Below, piece by piece: positions 43,500-52,335 of a stretch of DNA of 64,000 nt (positions within the stretch are counted from its first letter, which is position 1; every line of letters begins with the position of its first letter). Made by a program: the position numbers and the translations under genes. This DNA comes from Rubrobacter indicoceani. Its GTDB lineage: Bacteria; Actinomycetota; Rubrobacteria; Rubrobacterales; Rubrobacteraceae. Where the stretch lies: NCBI RefSeq assembly GCF_003568865.1, contig NZ_CP031115.1:2604001-2668000 (forward strand). Reading direction: 5' to 3'. The notes under the pieces are model-generated. The model was not told the DNA's origin. It made no database searches and saw only the letters and a list, made by a program, of their open reading frames with translations.

Positions 43500-45302
43500 C
43501 TAACTGAGGGGGTCACCGAAGTACCCTGACATCTGGTTCTCTTGCTGTATGTCGCGCGTTACGGGCTGGTAGTTCGTGCTGGCCAGCTCGACCACCTCCC
43601 CAAGCATCTTCACCAGGGGCCTCTTGGCCTCACCCTCCTCGTCGAACTCCTCCTCGGATGCCGACAGGATGATGTCGACCAGCGTCTCGAGCAGCTTGGT
43701 CTTCTTCAGGCCGTAGTCAAGCTTCTCTTTATACAGTCGTTTGAGGGGGTCCCCTACTTCGCCGAACCGACTCTCGCACGCCGAGATTTCGGCGACGTCG
43801 AACGTGTACCTGTTCCTGCTCACTGCTGTCATCGCGCGGGCAAGCTCCCCGTGGCTGAAGTTGTCGAACTCGATGCTCTTGTCCCACAGATGGATGTACT
43901 CGGGCCTCGTGAGCTTCCGTTCCGCATGCCTCGAACGAGCTTTCACCAGTTCCTGCTTTACCGCGGGTGCGCGGCCCTCATTGTCCAGTATGACAAAAAC
44001 AAAAGTCTGTCGGCTGTGATGATCGTCTATGAAGCGTTCAAGAGTGCCGAACCTGTCCCGACCTTGTCCCGTGAAGTTCGATATGCCCTCGAGGTTCTGA
44101 ACCTTGATGCCGAGCCTCGCGACGGTCGTGCCGAACAGCCCGTCGATGAGCCGGGGGAACTGCTCGTACTCGCCGTCACCCTCGACGAGGAGAAGCAGCT
44201 TGGGCTTGGGGTTCAGGTTGTAGTGGTTGGTCAGGAGCTCGAGGTACTCCAACTCGTTCGCGGACACGCCCTCGCCATATAGCGTGTCTGGCCTCCACAT
44301 CGGGGACTCGTCCGGCGGGTCGAGTATGACGCCGGTCAGATCCTCGTAGAAGAGACGCAGCATGTGCTCCATCGCGTAGAGGCTCTGGGCGTAGAGGGCG
44401 GAGCCCTTCAGCCTCTTCCTCTGGTCCACTGAGATGAAACTCACGAGTCCGTACCACTTTACCAAGGGGTCGGCCACCTTGGCCTCGGAGGCGAGACGTT
44501 CCTGTATGCGCTTCACGTCGTCGGCTGTCACGTCGAGGTCGTCGAGCACCGCTGCGGCGTTCCACCTCCGACAGTATTCGTAGAAGTCCGGGTCGGAGTC
44601 CTGCCCGAAACCCGACACTCGCATGGTCCTGCGGTCGGACTGGGTAAAGGGAAAGTACCTGTTGGATATGGCTTGGCAAATTGCCGCCTCGAACTCCCCG
44701 CTGACACCGTCCTTTTGAAAGCGCGAGATCAGGTCTTGAGAACTCTCCGCCATCCTGCTCGTCAGGCGATGAACCTCTTCCTCGTTGTAGTCGAAGTAAT
44801 CTTCGGTCCGAACCAGCATGGTTGTAGACGTGACGAGGTTCGACAGAGCGTAGACCTGAAAGATCGAGTAGTAGCTACACACCTCCCTGCTGCGGTCTTT
44901 GAGCGCCTTCCAAGGCTCGAAAATCCACGACGACGGCTCCCACAATAGTCCCGCCTCCAAGAACCTGTAGGCATCGTCTTTCTCGAAAGAGAAGCCGATG
45001 TGAAGGTTCTCGACCCCGCCTTCCCAATCCTCGCCCTCTTCGAGCTTTCCGCGATAGACCTTCTTCCCGTCCACCTCTTCGAACTTCAATCTGGTCTGAG
45101 GGTGTTCGTCTTCGTTTTCCGGGTACTGCATTCGAGCGATGGGAAGAAAGATGCCGAGTTCCTCAAAGCGCTCCAGTTGTATTTCGGTGGTTCGTATGCC
45201 CCGTTCTTTGCAGTACTTGACGAAACGCTTTACAGGCAGAAGCGGACACACAATGAGCAGCTGGTTGTCGATCAAGTACTGCATGTCGAAGGTCGAGGCC
45301 AT
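43500..45302 (-). CDS. Uncharacterised protein with a C-terminal TOPRIM-like domain
   Basis: 600 aa. Residues about 1-360 are helical and unfamiliar. The C-terminal region looks like the TOPRIM domain of OLD-family nucleases: PKLLLLVEGDGEYEQFPRLI (Glu374 in the first motif), a middle helix, and FVFVILDNEGRA (about 435-445) as the DxD-type motif with the second Asp replaced by Glu, then a long loop. No ATPase domain is present, unlike OLD. It is the outermost gene before the tRNA fragment. Position in a defence island and the adjacent SIR2 gene suggest a two-gene defence system; I cannot match it to a named one. Confidence 0.6.
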   Translation of the reverse strand: MASTFDMQYLIDNQLLIVCPLLPVKRFVKYCKERGIRTTEIQLERFEELGIFLPIARMQYPENEDEHPQTRLKFEEVDGKKVYRGKLEEGEDWEGGVENLHIGFSFEKDDAYRFLEAGLLWEPSSWIFEPWKALKDRSREVCSYYSIFQVYALSNLVTSTTMLVRTEDYFDYNEEEVHRLTSRMAESSQDLISRFQKDGVSGEFEAAICQAISNRYFPFTQSDRRTMRVSGFGQDSDPDFYEYCRRWNAAAVLDDLDVTADDVKRIQERLASEAKVADPLVKWYGLVSFISVDQRKRLKGSALYAQSLYAMEHMLRLFYEDLTGVILDPPDESPMWRPDTLYGEGVSANELEYLELLTNHYNLNPKPKLLLLVEGDGEYEQFPRLIDGLFGTTVARLGIKVQNLEGISNFTGQGRDRFGTLERFIDDHHSRQTFVFVILDNEGRAPAVKQELVKARSRHAERKLTRPEYIHLWDKSIEFDNFSHGELARAMTAVSRNRYTFDVAEISACESRFGEVGDPLKRLYKEKLDYGLKKTKLLETLVDIILSASEEEFDEEGEAKRPLVKMLGEVVELASTNYQPVTRDIQQENQMSGYFGDPLS

Positions 45303-45684
45303 AAGCTCAATTAAACTCTACCGCGTACAAATACCAACACCGCAGCCAGCGACGTAGGAGACAGGGTGGGAAGCTACGACGCAGGAGATCGCCAAACTCA
45401 GACAACAATTCCCCTAATAGGTGGCTACCGGATCTAGATTGGAACCAAGGCTAAGTGATTCAGAGTCAATGTACTAGTACAACGTTTTGGGGTCCGGACG
45501 ATGTATAGAATTTGACTAGAGAACTCCATGGTATAGACATGTTAATACCACCGTCCGTACCACCGAGCAAATCGGGACCCGATGGGATCGGACGGGACCT
45601 ATCGACTATCCTAAACGGCAGAAGCCCCGTTTCTTAGGTCCAAACGGATCGCAACGGGGTCTAAACTCGCAGCGAGCGATCCCC
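45303..45684. other. Gene-less stretch at the right end of the element
   Basis: 382 nt with no ORF I can support. Stop codons are frequent in every frame. It holds GC-alternating repeats near 45571-45600 (GGGACC and relatives) but no clear hairpin. It carries the promoter of the TOPRIM-like gene. Confidence 0.4.
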
Positions 45685-45726
45685 TACGAATCAGAAGGTC
45701 GCAGGTTCGAGTCCTGCCGAGCGCGC
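45685..45726 (+). repeat. tRNA-Arg(ACG) 3' fragment, probable attachment site
   Basis: The sequence starts inside the anticodon loop (CTACGAA, anticodon ACG at 45687-45689). It continues through the T arm (GCAGG TTCGAGT CCTGC) and the 3' acceptor strand CGAGCGC. The required 5' acceptor strand (GCGCTCG), D arm and 5' anticodon stem are absent upstream, so it is not a working tRNA. Integrative elements that insert into a tRNA 3' end leave exactly such a fragment at the far end. On this reading the element lies to the left and host DNA to the right. No CCA is encoded. Confidence 0.65.
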
Positions 45727-46173
45727 ATCTAAGATCGAGGTGCAGCGGGGAGAGCTTCCCCGGCTTTACGCTACCGATCTTCGGCACGGTATGAACTCGA
45801 CCTTGGATTTGTCTGGATCTGTACTTCACGTAGCTTTTGTAGCTGACCGAAAGGCGGTCGTGGTCCATGCTGACCGTGAGCTACCCGGACTAAGCCTGTC
45901 GGCGACGAGGTCCTTACCGGTGAGATGAGCTGCCTCTTCGCCCCAGCCTCGTTTTTACACGTCGCCATAGGACGAGTACGACCACCATCGAAGTTCTCCG
46001 CTCACAGCCGCACCTCGAAGTGTCTATCCTTTTGCTCGCAGGTACTGCCGTCGCCGTTCGCTTCTCGAGTTTCCCAGCCGCTCCATGCATGTTTATGTTG
46101 ACTCGACGCTCACTACACGTGTACTGGGCAAACTCAATGAACAACGTTCAGACAATTTCTCGGGGAGTAGGGT
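45727..46173. other. Gene-less stretch on the host side of the tRNA fragment
   Basis: 447 nt without a supportable ORF. It leads up to the frameshifted membrane-protein gene, whose GGGGAG ribosome binding site is at about 46159. I see no other feature. Confidence 0.35.
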
Positions 46174-46984
46174 ATGTTTCAGAGATTTTTCGCCTGGCTC
46201 AGTCAAGGCTGGTTGGGCGAGCAAAGCATCGTAGTCAGGATACTTGTCTGGGGGCTTGCTGCCATCGTCGCGATCTCGGTTCTGGACGCGGTAGCTCCGC
46301 TTATGTTCTTTGTGATCCTGCTCGCCTCGGTCGTGCTGCTTATCCTGTTCGTCATCAAGCTCGTTGACCGTCAGCCAAGCCTTACGTCCGGCCTCGGCTC
46401 CGCTGGAGCCTTCGCTCTGGCGCTTGTCTTCGGCCTTATGTGGTTCGCCGGGGCATCTGCCGGGAACGTCGAGTCGGAGACGGCTTCCGGCCAGAGCGAG
46501 CGGCAGAAGCCCATCGAGGAAACACCGCCGCCCGAGGAGCTGAAGCCGGTAGAAGATCCGGTCGAAGACTTCAAGCCGGTGGTAGAAGAAGCGGCACGGG
46601 AGAAAGAGGCCCAGGCAGTAGAACCGGAGCCTCTCGAAGAGGAATCGGAACCTGCCGGGGAAGAGCAGGCGGCAAGCGAGACGGAGGAAGAAAGGTTCTT
46701 CGACGGTCTCTTCGAGGAGGTCGAGCCGGATCCGGTAGTAGAGCCCGACCCGATAGTCCTCTCGGGGGCGGGTCCGGCGGCTACGGAGCCGGTCCAGCTA
46801 GAGAGCGGCCTCGCCGTGATGACACGTGTCACATCAGGGGTCGGCGAACTTTATCGTGGATCTGCTAGATGAAGAAAGCTCCTCGGTTTCGATGATGGGA
46901 CTCGCAGACGAGATCGGCCCCTACGACGGCATCTACGTTCTCTCCGTGCAGGCCGACGGTCCCTGGACCATCGAGATCGAGTAG
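46174..46984 (+). pseudogene. Membrane protein with acidic stalk, broken by a frameshift near its end
   Basis: The first 218 or so codons are open: two or three transmembrane helices (about 22-60 and 75-95), then a Glu/Pro-rich stalk. In this frame the protein ends early at 46872. From about 46829, a +1 shift gives SHQGSANFIVDLLDEES, then IGPYDGIYVLSVQADGPWTIEIE and a stop at 46984. That tail has the pattern of a known extracellular domain (xHxGxxNFIVxL...GPYDG...VxADGPWTIxI), which supports one original gene. The break lies in a perfect palindrome TGACACGTGTCA (46820-46831), so a sequencing or assembly slip is also possible. Confidence 0.55.
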
Positions 46985-47256
46985 CACCCCGCACATCCCC
47001 CGCCGTCCCGAACGGGCTGTGGGCGACGGCGGCTTCCTCCACCGCCTCGGTCAGCCTGAGATCTATCAGGGGCTCGATATGGATCTCCTTGACCGTCTTC
47101 TCCACGCTACGCCGCCCGGCGAGGTCGGGAGCGGGCGTCCGGGTCGTCGGTCTCCCCGCCCTCCGGGTCTGAGCGTGTCGAGTTCGACGTAGACAGCGTC
47201 GCCCTTCCCCCGCACCCCGCCCGGTGGTGTCTTCCTCCGTCTCGTGGCATAGAGAA
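46985..47256. other. Unassigned stretch, possible gene remnant
   Basis: A minus-strand reading from a GTG at 47105 starts plausibly (KEIHIEPLIDLRLTEAVEEA) but then runs antisense to the frameshifted gene. It may be a remnant of a small protein. I see no complete gene. Confidence 0.3.
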
Positions 47257-47278
47257 AGCCCCCGGTTTCCCGAGGGCT
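47257..47278 (-). terminator. Hairpin terminator after the LPDTG protein gene
   Basis: A 9-bp stem with one mismatch (AGCCCCCGG/CCGAGGGCT, 4-nt loop), 23 nt beyond the stop of the minus-strand LPDTG gene. It is followed on that strand by TTTCTCT, a weak U tract. Confidence 0.5.
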
Positions 47279-47301
47279 GCTCCGTCTGGTTGCCTTTGCT
47301 T

Positions 47302-47799
47302 TTAGCGTTTGCGAATCAAGAGCCCGCTGCCCAGGAGCAAGGCGCCCGCGCCGAGAGCTATCAGGGACACGCCGCCCGTATCGGGAAGAGTCGTCATGGC
47401 CGGTGCGGCCTCGGGAACCTCGGTAGAGGCAGGCGCCTCCGGCGCAAGCCGTCCTGAATCTACAAGCCCCTGCCGCAAAGCCTCGACGCAGTCCGGGTCT
47501 CCTTCACCGGCCCCCTCGCAAACACCATCAGCGGGACCGGGTTCAGTAAAGCCGGATGTTGCCGGAGCGGATAGCGAGTCGAGGCACGCTACAAACTCTT
47601 CGTCAGTAGGAAGACCCTCGCAAGCAAACGGGTTATCTTGAGCGGCCTGCGCGGCTTCGGGTGTCGTGCAGAAATCTCCCTGCTCGACCAGTCCTTCCAG
47701 ACAATTCCCTCCTGAATTGAGGAAGCTCTGCGCCACAGCGGGCGACATAGACATCACTATCATTGCTAAAGCGATCGACAGTAGCAGTAGCCTCTTCAT
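47302..47799 (-). CDS. LPDTG-anchored secreted surface protein
   Basis: 165 aa. A signal peptide (about 1-23, ending AVA) leads to a Cys-containing mature part (pairs near 33/44 and 60/72, 93/103) and a Pro/Ala-rich linker. It ends in LPDTG (138-142), a hydrophobic helix and a basic RKR tail. The small cysteine-bonded domain is not one I can name. The same LPDTG signal is used by the surface nuclease in the transfer operon. A partial sortase gene is at the right edge of the window. A hairpin terminator follows. Confidence 0.7.
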   Translation of the reverse strand: MKRLLLLSIALAMIVMSMSPAVAQSFLNSGGNCLEGLVEQGDFCTTPEAAQAAQDNPFACEGLPTDEEFVACLDSLSAPATSGFTEPGPADGVCEGAGEGDPDCVEALRQGLVDSGRLAPEAPASTEVPEAAPAMTTLPDTGGVSLIALGAGALLLGSGLLIRKR

Positions 47800-48305
47800 T
47801 CTCTCCCCTTTGTCCCTTTGCCTGAACTTGCTTGACGGAGGAAATCATAGATACGTATAGTGCATTCTGTCAACTTCGCAGGCGTCGCAGCAAGCAGCTT
47901 CGATTTCCGGCAGTTTCGCCGCCGAGTAGCGTCGGCTCCAGCCCTGCATCCCAGCCGGGGAAGAGCCAGCCGAAACGTCGTGTGGAGCATCGGGAGAGCC
48001 GGCACCAGCGCGGCGAGCGGCCCGGGCAGGAGTTCCACATGGCTGCGCTCGTCCAGTTCCTTTCGGCTTCGGCTTTGGGCCTGTGAAAGCCCCCTCCGAA
48101 AAGGAGCCGGACGGGCAGGGCGTTGCAGTCAGGTCAGGCGGTCTTGCGGTAGAGATCCTTCACGGTGTCCACGCTGGTTAGCGGCTCAGGCATCCGGGTA
48201 AAGCCTCATAGCTCAAAGCCGAGCGGCGGTGTAAGACCGGGGCCCCGCCGGGCTTCATTTAGACGGCTCACGGCACTTAACAGCAATCAGAGGTCGGGAG
48301 TAACT
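47800..48305. other. Intergenic stretch, no gene called
   Basis: About 506 nt between divergent genes. A short stem CTCC/GGAG (about 48091-48103) lies in the middle. I see no ORF with a sensible start signal, and the reading frame of the next gene is open into this region only by chance. Confidence 0.35.
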
Positions 48306-48719
48306 TTGTCGAGGGTCGTTAAGGTGATCGGGAAGCTGTCTCTTTTCGTTCGTGTGGCGCTGCTTTGCAGCATCGTGTTGAATATCTCCGGGTTAGCGTT
48401 CGGCCTCTTCTACGAGGGGTTTTTCTTTGACAACCTTGCTCACTTTCTGTCGTGGTTTGTCCTTGTGAGCCTGATGGCGGAGCTTGCCTACCTTTACGGT
48501 GCTCTGCCTGTCGTCTCGCATCGCCGGGCATTTGTCATAGGCGCAAGCGTCGGCCTCGTCGGTGGGGTGGCGTGGGAGGTTATCGAAATCCTTGTCGACC
48601 TGCTCCCCGTGTACATCTACAATCCGCCCCTGGACTGGGTTTCCGACATTCTTTTCGGCGCCCTCGGTGGGGCCGTCGGTGCGTGGAGGACAAACGCCTA
48701 CCTCTCCGGCAGGCGCTAA
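48306..48719 (+). CDS. DUF2238/YjdF-like membrane protein
   Basis: 137 aa from the TTG at 48306, chosen because GGGAG lies 5 nt upstream and the longer open frame from 48165 gives a polar N-terminus with no membrane character. Four transmembrane helices are visible. Conserved-looking motifs are FDNLAHFLSWF, GLVGGVAWEVIEI and DWVSDILFGALGGAVGAW, the pattern of DUF2238/YjdF-type proteins, with His and Glu/Asp residues in the membrane. The function of the family is unknown. Confidence 0.6.
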   Translation: MSRVVKVIGKLSLFVRVALLCSIVLNISGLAFGLFYEGFFFDNLAHFLSWFVLVSLMAELAYLYGALPVVSHRRAFVIGASVGLVGGVAWEVIEILVDLLPVYIYNPPLDWVSDILFGALGGAVGAWRTNAYLSGRR

Positions 48720-49052
48720 AGAGCATGGTTTCGTCTTCGGCTTGTTCACCCCGGCTTCCAAGCATTCAGTAGAAAAGCCCCCGGCAGCCCTCGGAGCGAA
48801 GGCTGCTCTGTCCGGTCTTTGCGGCCGGGTCAGCGTTGCAGCTTCAGAACCATGCGCTTCAGCTTCAACAGCAGCCGAGAAACCTGCCTCGTCCGGCCTG
48901 CGCTCCCTGAGTTATCCGACCGCATCCCCCCTGCGGTTGATGAGCGCGATAGATAGCCGCGTCCGTGTCCACTCTGGCGCTGGATCGAACCACATCGTCT
49001 TCGTACTCGCCGATCCGCCCGCTGCTGCAGCGGTTGTCCCCCCGGTGCGCCT
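48720..49052. other. Intergenic stretch, no gene called
   Basis: 333 nt with a GC-rich stem GCAGCC/GGCTGC (about 48785-48810) just after the membrane-protein gene, which may act as a terminator. No ORF has a supportable start. Confidence 0.35.
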
Positions 49053-50051
49053 CTAGGAGAACGGCTCGCTCTTCAGCCAGTCGAAGGTCTCGCGGATCGT
49101 TTCCGGGACGCTGCGCATCGTCACGCCGAGGCTGTCGCGCCGGGTGAAGTCGAACCGCGTCGGCTCTTCGGGCTCGCCTTCGAGCGGGGCCGGGAGCTGG
49201 GCATCCGGTACGTAGCGGACGATCTCGGCGTAGATGTTCTGCCACGGCACGCTGTCGTAGACCGCGAAGTAGCGGCCCCGTGCGTCCGGGGCCTCGTAGG
49301 CGGCGAGGAACAACTTCGCCACGTCCTCCACGTGGCTCAGCGACATGGAGCCCGCCGGAACCCGGTCGTGGCTGGCGTTTTCGCCGCGATAGAGCCGGGC
49401 GGGCATTTCCATGCTCGCGCCTTCGAGGTGCTGCGGCAGAACGACCGGGCCCAGCATCATCGTGGGGAGCATGATCGCAAGCCTCATATCGTGGGCGTCG
49501 CAAAACTCTTCAGCGGCGCGCTCCATGACGATCTTCTCTGCGGCGGTGAACTTGCCGTCGTCCATCTGTTTTTCGGGGTCGGAGACGGCGTTCTCTTCGG
49601 TCTTGACGGCGACCGGTTCGGGCGGGTTGGTACTCGATGTAGAGGAGCAGAGTACCACGTTGCCCACGCCCTGACGGTTCGCAGCTTCGAGCACGCCCAG
49701 ACAGCCGTCACGCACGGGACGCACCACCTCTCTAAAGCCCCGTTCCCGGTCCAGCTCCCGTGCGGGCGTGCCGTCTTTACCGTGGTAGATCGGTGGGAAG
49801 CAGGCGATAAAGACCGCGTCCGCCCCTTCGAGCGGAGCATCGAAGCTCGCGCCATCCGAAGTGTCCGCTGAGAACAGAGTCAGCCGCTCCTCGGCGCCGG
49901 GCAGGGCCATCAGATGGGGCCTCTTGCTCTTATCATCCGCGTCGCGCATCGTGCCGTGGACGTGGTAGCCCTTCTCCAAGGCTACCTTCGTGATCTGAGA
50001 CCCCACCAGCCCGCTCGCTCCTGCAACACAGAGTATTCCGGCATCGTTCAT
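49053..50051 (-). CDS. NAD(P)-dependent epimerase/dehydratase-type protein
   Basis: 332 aa, atypical/extended SDR fold. The nucleotide-binding motif is VAGASGLVGSQI at about 9-20. Further on are VFIACFPPIY, VVLCSSTSSTNP as the catalytic-Ser strand, and a YxxxK-like position replaced by FTAAEKIVME (Phe instead of Tyr), so normal dehydrogenase chemistry is doubtful. The closest general group is dihydroflavonol-4-reductase/NAD-epimerase-like proteins. It sits upstream of, and on the same strand as, the alcohol dehydrogenase remnant. Substrate unknown. Confidence 0.65.
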   Translation of the reverse strand: MNDAGILCVAGASGLVGSQITKVALEKGYHVHGTMRDADDKSKRPHLMALPGAEERLTLFSADTSDGASFDAPLEGADAVFIACFPPIYHGKDGTPARELDRERGFREVVRPVRDGCLGVLEAANRQGVGNVVLCSSTSSTNPPEPVAVKTEENAVSDPEKQMDDGKFTAAEKIVMERAAEEFCDAHDMRLAIMLPTMMLGPVVLPQHLEGASMEMPARLYRGENASHDRVPAGSMSLSHVEDVAKLFLAAYEAPDARGRYFAVYDSVPWQNIYAEIVRYVPDAQLPAPLEGEPEEPTRFDFTRRDSLGVTMRSVPETIRETFDWLKSEPFS

Positions 50052-50085
50052 CTAATATCCTTCCGTTGTTTTTCGGAACCGACAA

Positions 50086-50985
50086 CTACGGGCGGAGCGC
50101 GCTCTCCACTCCGCCCGAGCCCGTGGCGTTTATCGTCGCTACTTGTCGTTTTACCAGTCGAGGTGCATTCTGCCAGAACTCATCCGGGCGCCAGGGCCTG
50201 ACCATTGCCTTGATGGACTCGCGTTCGTCCATCGTCCGGTAGCCATCGGGGATACCGGAGATCTCGACGGTCCTGTCGAAGACGCGACCGGGTTCTATCT
50301 TTCCTTCGAGGATGTCCGGCAGGAGATCCTCCATATACGCCCGAACCGGAGCCGGACCACCGCTTACCGTAACGTTGCCGAAAAAAGTCCGGCATCGAGG
50401 CGGGAATAGTCTTGTCCTGTGGAACGCCTACCCGACCGACCGCCCCACCGGGACGCGCTATGCCGATGGCCGTCTCCATCGCCTGCTCGTAGCCAACGCA
50501 CCCCAGCACGGAGTGGACGCCGAAGCCCCGGGTGAGCTCGCGCACGCGCTCGACGGCTTCCCCCCCGCGTTCGCTTACGACATCGGTCGCACCGAACTCC
50601 TTTGCGAGCGCGATGCGGTCATCATGGCGGCCCATTATGATGATCTGCTCGGCCCCGAGACGCTTGGCGGCAACAACCCCGCACAGCCCGACCGCTCCAT
50701 CCCCGACGACCGCCACGCTCCTGCCCGGCTCTACCCCGGCAGCGACGGCGGCGTGATGGCCGGTCCCCATTACGTCCGAGAGCGTGAGGAGCGACGGCAT
50801 CAGCGCATCGTCCTCTCCGACCGGCAGCGCGAAGAGCGTCCCGTCGGCGAACGGAACTCACACCGCCTCGGCCTGCGCGCCATCGTAGCCCGGATTACCG
50901 AAGAAGCCTGCATGTACGCACGCGGTGTTGAGACCCTCGCGGCAGAAATCGCAGGTTCCGTCGGAGAACCGTTTAAAGGCGTCGG
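50086..50985 (-). pseudogene. Zinc-type alcohol dehydrogenase pseudogene
   Basis: Several pieces of one alcohol dehydrogenase can be followed on the minus strand. CDFCREGLNTACVHAGFF (zinc-binding region) is followed by an in-frame TGA (50858-50860, where CGA is expected), then LPVGEDDALMPSLLTLSDV and AVVGDGAVGLCGVVAAKRLG (NAD-binding). A one-base shift at a run of six A's (50380-50385) changes the frame before GNVTVSGGPAPVRAYMEDL and the C-terminal part. The N-terminal 80 or so residues are missing, replaced by a recombinase remnant. The three lesions make it non-functional. Confidence 0.75.
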
Positions 50986-50997
50986 CCTGGGGGTGCG

Positions 50998-51297
50998 GTA
51001 TGACATGGGCAGGGTGTTCATGGTCTGGTCTATGCGGGCGTGGTCAGAGATCTTCTGCAGCGCTTTCACCGGTCCATTTGACTCCATCCAGAGCGTGGCG
51101 AAGGTGTGTCTCAAAGGGTAAAAACGCGCTTCCTCAGGAAGTCCGGCTTCGCTCGCAAGCGGCCTGAGGTGTTGCCGGAGGATGTTGTTGCGGTTCGTGG
51201 GGATGCCGTTCCCCGGGGGAAGACGAGATCCCGGGCTTCGAGGGGTCCTGATCTTAGATTTCCGACCCCGCTTTAATGCTTCGACCGTCCCGGGCAT
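50998..51297 (-). pseudogene. Tyrosine recombinase (integrase) C-terminal remnant
   Basis: About 100 codons keep the end of a phage-type integrase: NNILRQHLRPLASEAGLPEE, then RFYPLRHTFATLW (the R-x-x-R/H-x-x-R region) and KISDHARIDQTMNT. The catalytic Tyr position, expected after MNT, is lost (LPMSY). The N-terminal half is absent and the reading frame runs on into alcohol dehydrogenase sequence. It marks an old insertion or deletion that destroyed that gene. Confidence 0.6.
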
Positions 51298-51895
51298 GAG
51301 GTAGATGATTCTCGACCGGGATCTCCGATTCTTCGAGAGGTCTTCGCTCTCCGGTACCCGGCCTCCTGGGAAGGTGCGCTCAGTTGCCTTTCGGACATCA
51401 GGGAAACGGAAGCCATGACCTCGACAAGCAGTCTGCAGGGAGATCCGAAAGTCGGATAAGAGTTTTCGCGTGGCGCAATGAAGCTCCTTCCAACTTTCTC
51501 GGGCACGCTCGTTCTGAATGGGTTCCCATAGCTTCTGCCACCCGGGGAGTTTCGCCCCGCTCGGGAGACGAACTCCAGACCGCCTCTTCTCGGGCGCACG
51601 TCGCCGTGCTGGTGGCTAGCGGTCGAGACCGAACCGGGCGACCTGCTCGACGGCGGGGAACGAGCTTGTGACGACGTTGTGAACGTCTCCCCGACGGTGG
51701 TGCAGAGAACCTTGATGATCTAGAAACAAACCGTTGCTAGAGCGTGCCGGATGTAACCTCGGCCTCTCCGCCTACGGGCTGGGCCGCCGTGTTGGTGTAA
51801 CCATTCGCCGCGAAACATCGGAACTCCCTCGCTCCGGCGTTGTTTCGAGGTATGAGATCCACGCGGAACGTACACTTACCTTTTTCAAACTCCTG
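51298..51895. other. Gene-less stretch upstream of the recombinase remnant
   Basis: 598 nt with no recognisable gene; the short ORFs on both strands have no start signals and compositions typical of chance. Given the decaying neighbours, it is probably degraded insertion DNA. Confidence 0.35.
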
Positions 51896-52321
51896 TCATG
51901 TTTTACCGCTCCGCCCGAACGTCACGGCGTGCAACAACATCCCGACTAGCATCGCCGCGACAAAAGCCACAATGGGCCAGACCTCAGCGACCACGGCAAC
52001 CAGCGCCGGACCGGGACACAGCCCGACAAGCCCCCATCCCACACCGAACAGAACCGCCCCGCCGAGGAGCTTCGCGTCGAGGTCGCCTTTTTCAGGCAGG
52101 TAGAACTTCTCTTCCAGAAGCGGCCTCGGGCTTTTAAGAATAAACCGAAACGTCGTGACGGTTACAAGGAGCGCGCCCCCCATGACGAAGGCGAGCGTCG
52201 GGTCCCAATCGCCCGCAAAGTCAAGAAATCCCAGTACCCTGGCCGGGTTCATCATCCCCGAAACAGCCAGCCCAAGCCCGAACAAACCTCCGGTCAGCAG
52301 CGCTACGATAACCCTTGACAT
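51896..52321 (-). CDS. YeeE/YedE-type transporter half (DUF6691-like)
   Basis: 141 aa from the ATG at 52321, which has a strong GGGGAGGG upstream; the longer frame starts inside the neighbour gene. Four or five transmembrane helices are visible, with GLFGLGLAVSGMMNP at the start and GVGWGLVGLCPGPALV (Cys at the pore motif) later. The YeeE/YedE family moves thiosulfate or related sulfur compounds; paired half-size genes are usual in actinobacteria and proteobacteria. It lies 14 nt after the other half. Confidence 0.8.
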   Translation of the reverse strand: MSRVIVALLTGGLFGLGLAVSGMMNPARVLGFLDFAGDWDPTLAFVMGGALLVTVTTFRFILKSPRPLLEEKFYLPEKGDLDAKLLGGAVLFGVGWGLVGLCPGPALVAVVAEVWPIVAFVAAMLVGMLLHAVTFGRSGKT

Positions 52322-52335
52322 ACAACCCTCCCCTT

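Noticed and set aside
45600-45730. A complete tRNA-Arg gene
   Set aside because: The 5' acceptor strand, D arm and 5' anticodon stem are missing, so it cannot fold as a tRNA.
45611-45868. An 85-codon minus-strand ORF with RTRTCDLLIRRG
   Set aside because: That peptide pattern is the classic false ORF produced by the antisense of a tRNA 3' end. It instead led me to the tRNA-Arg fragment.
46851-47105. An 84-codon minus-strand gene
   Set aside because: The first 30 codons look plausible, but the rest is antisense to the frameshifted gene and Arg-rich; it may be a remnant but not a gene.
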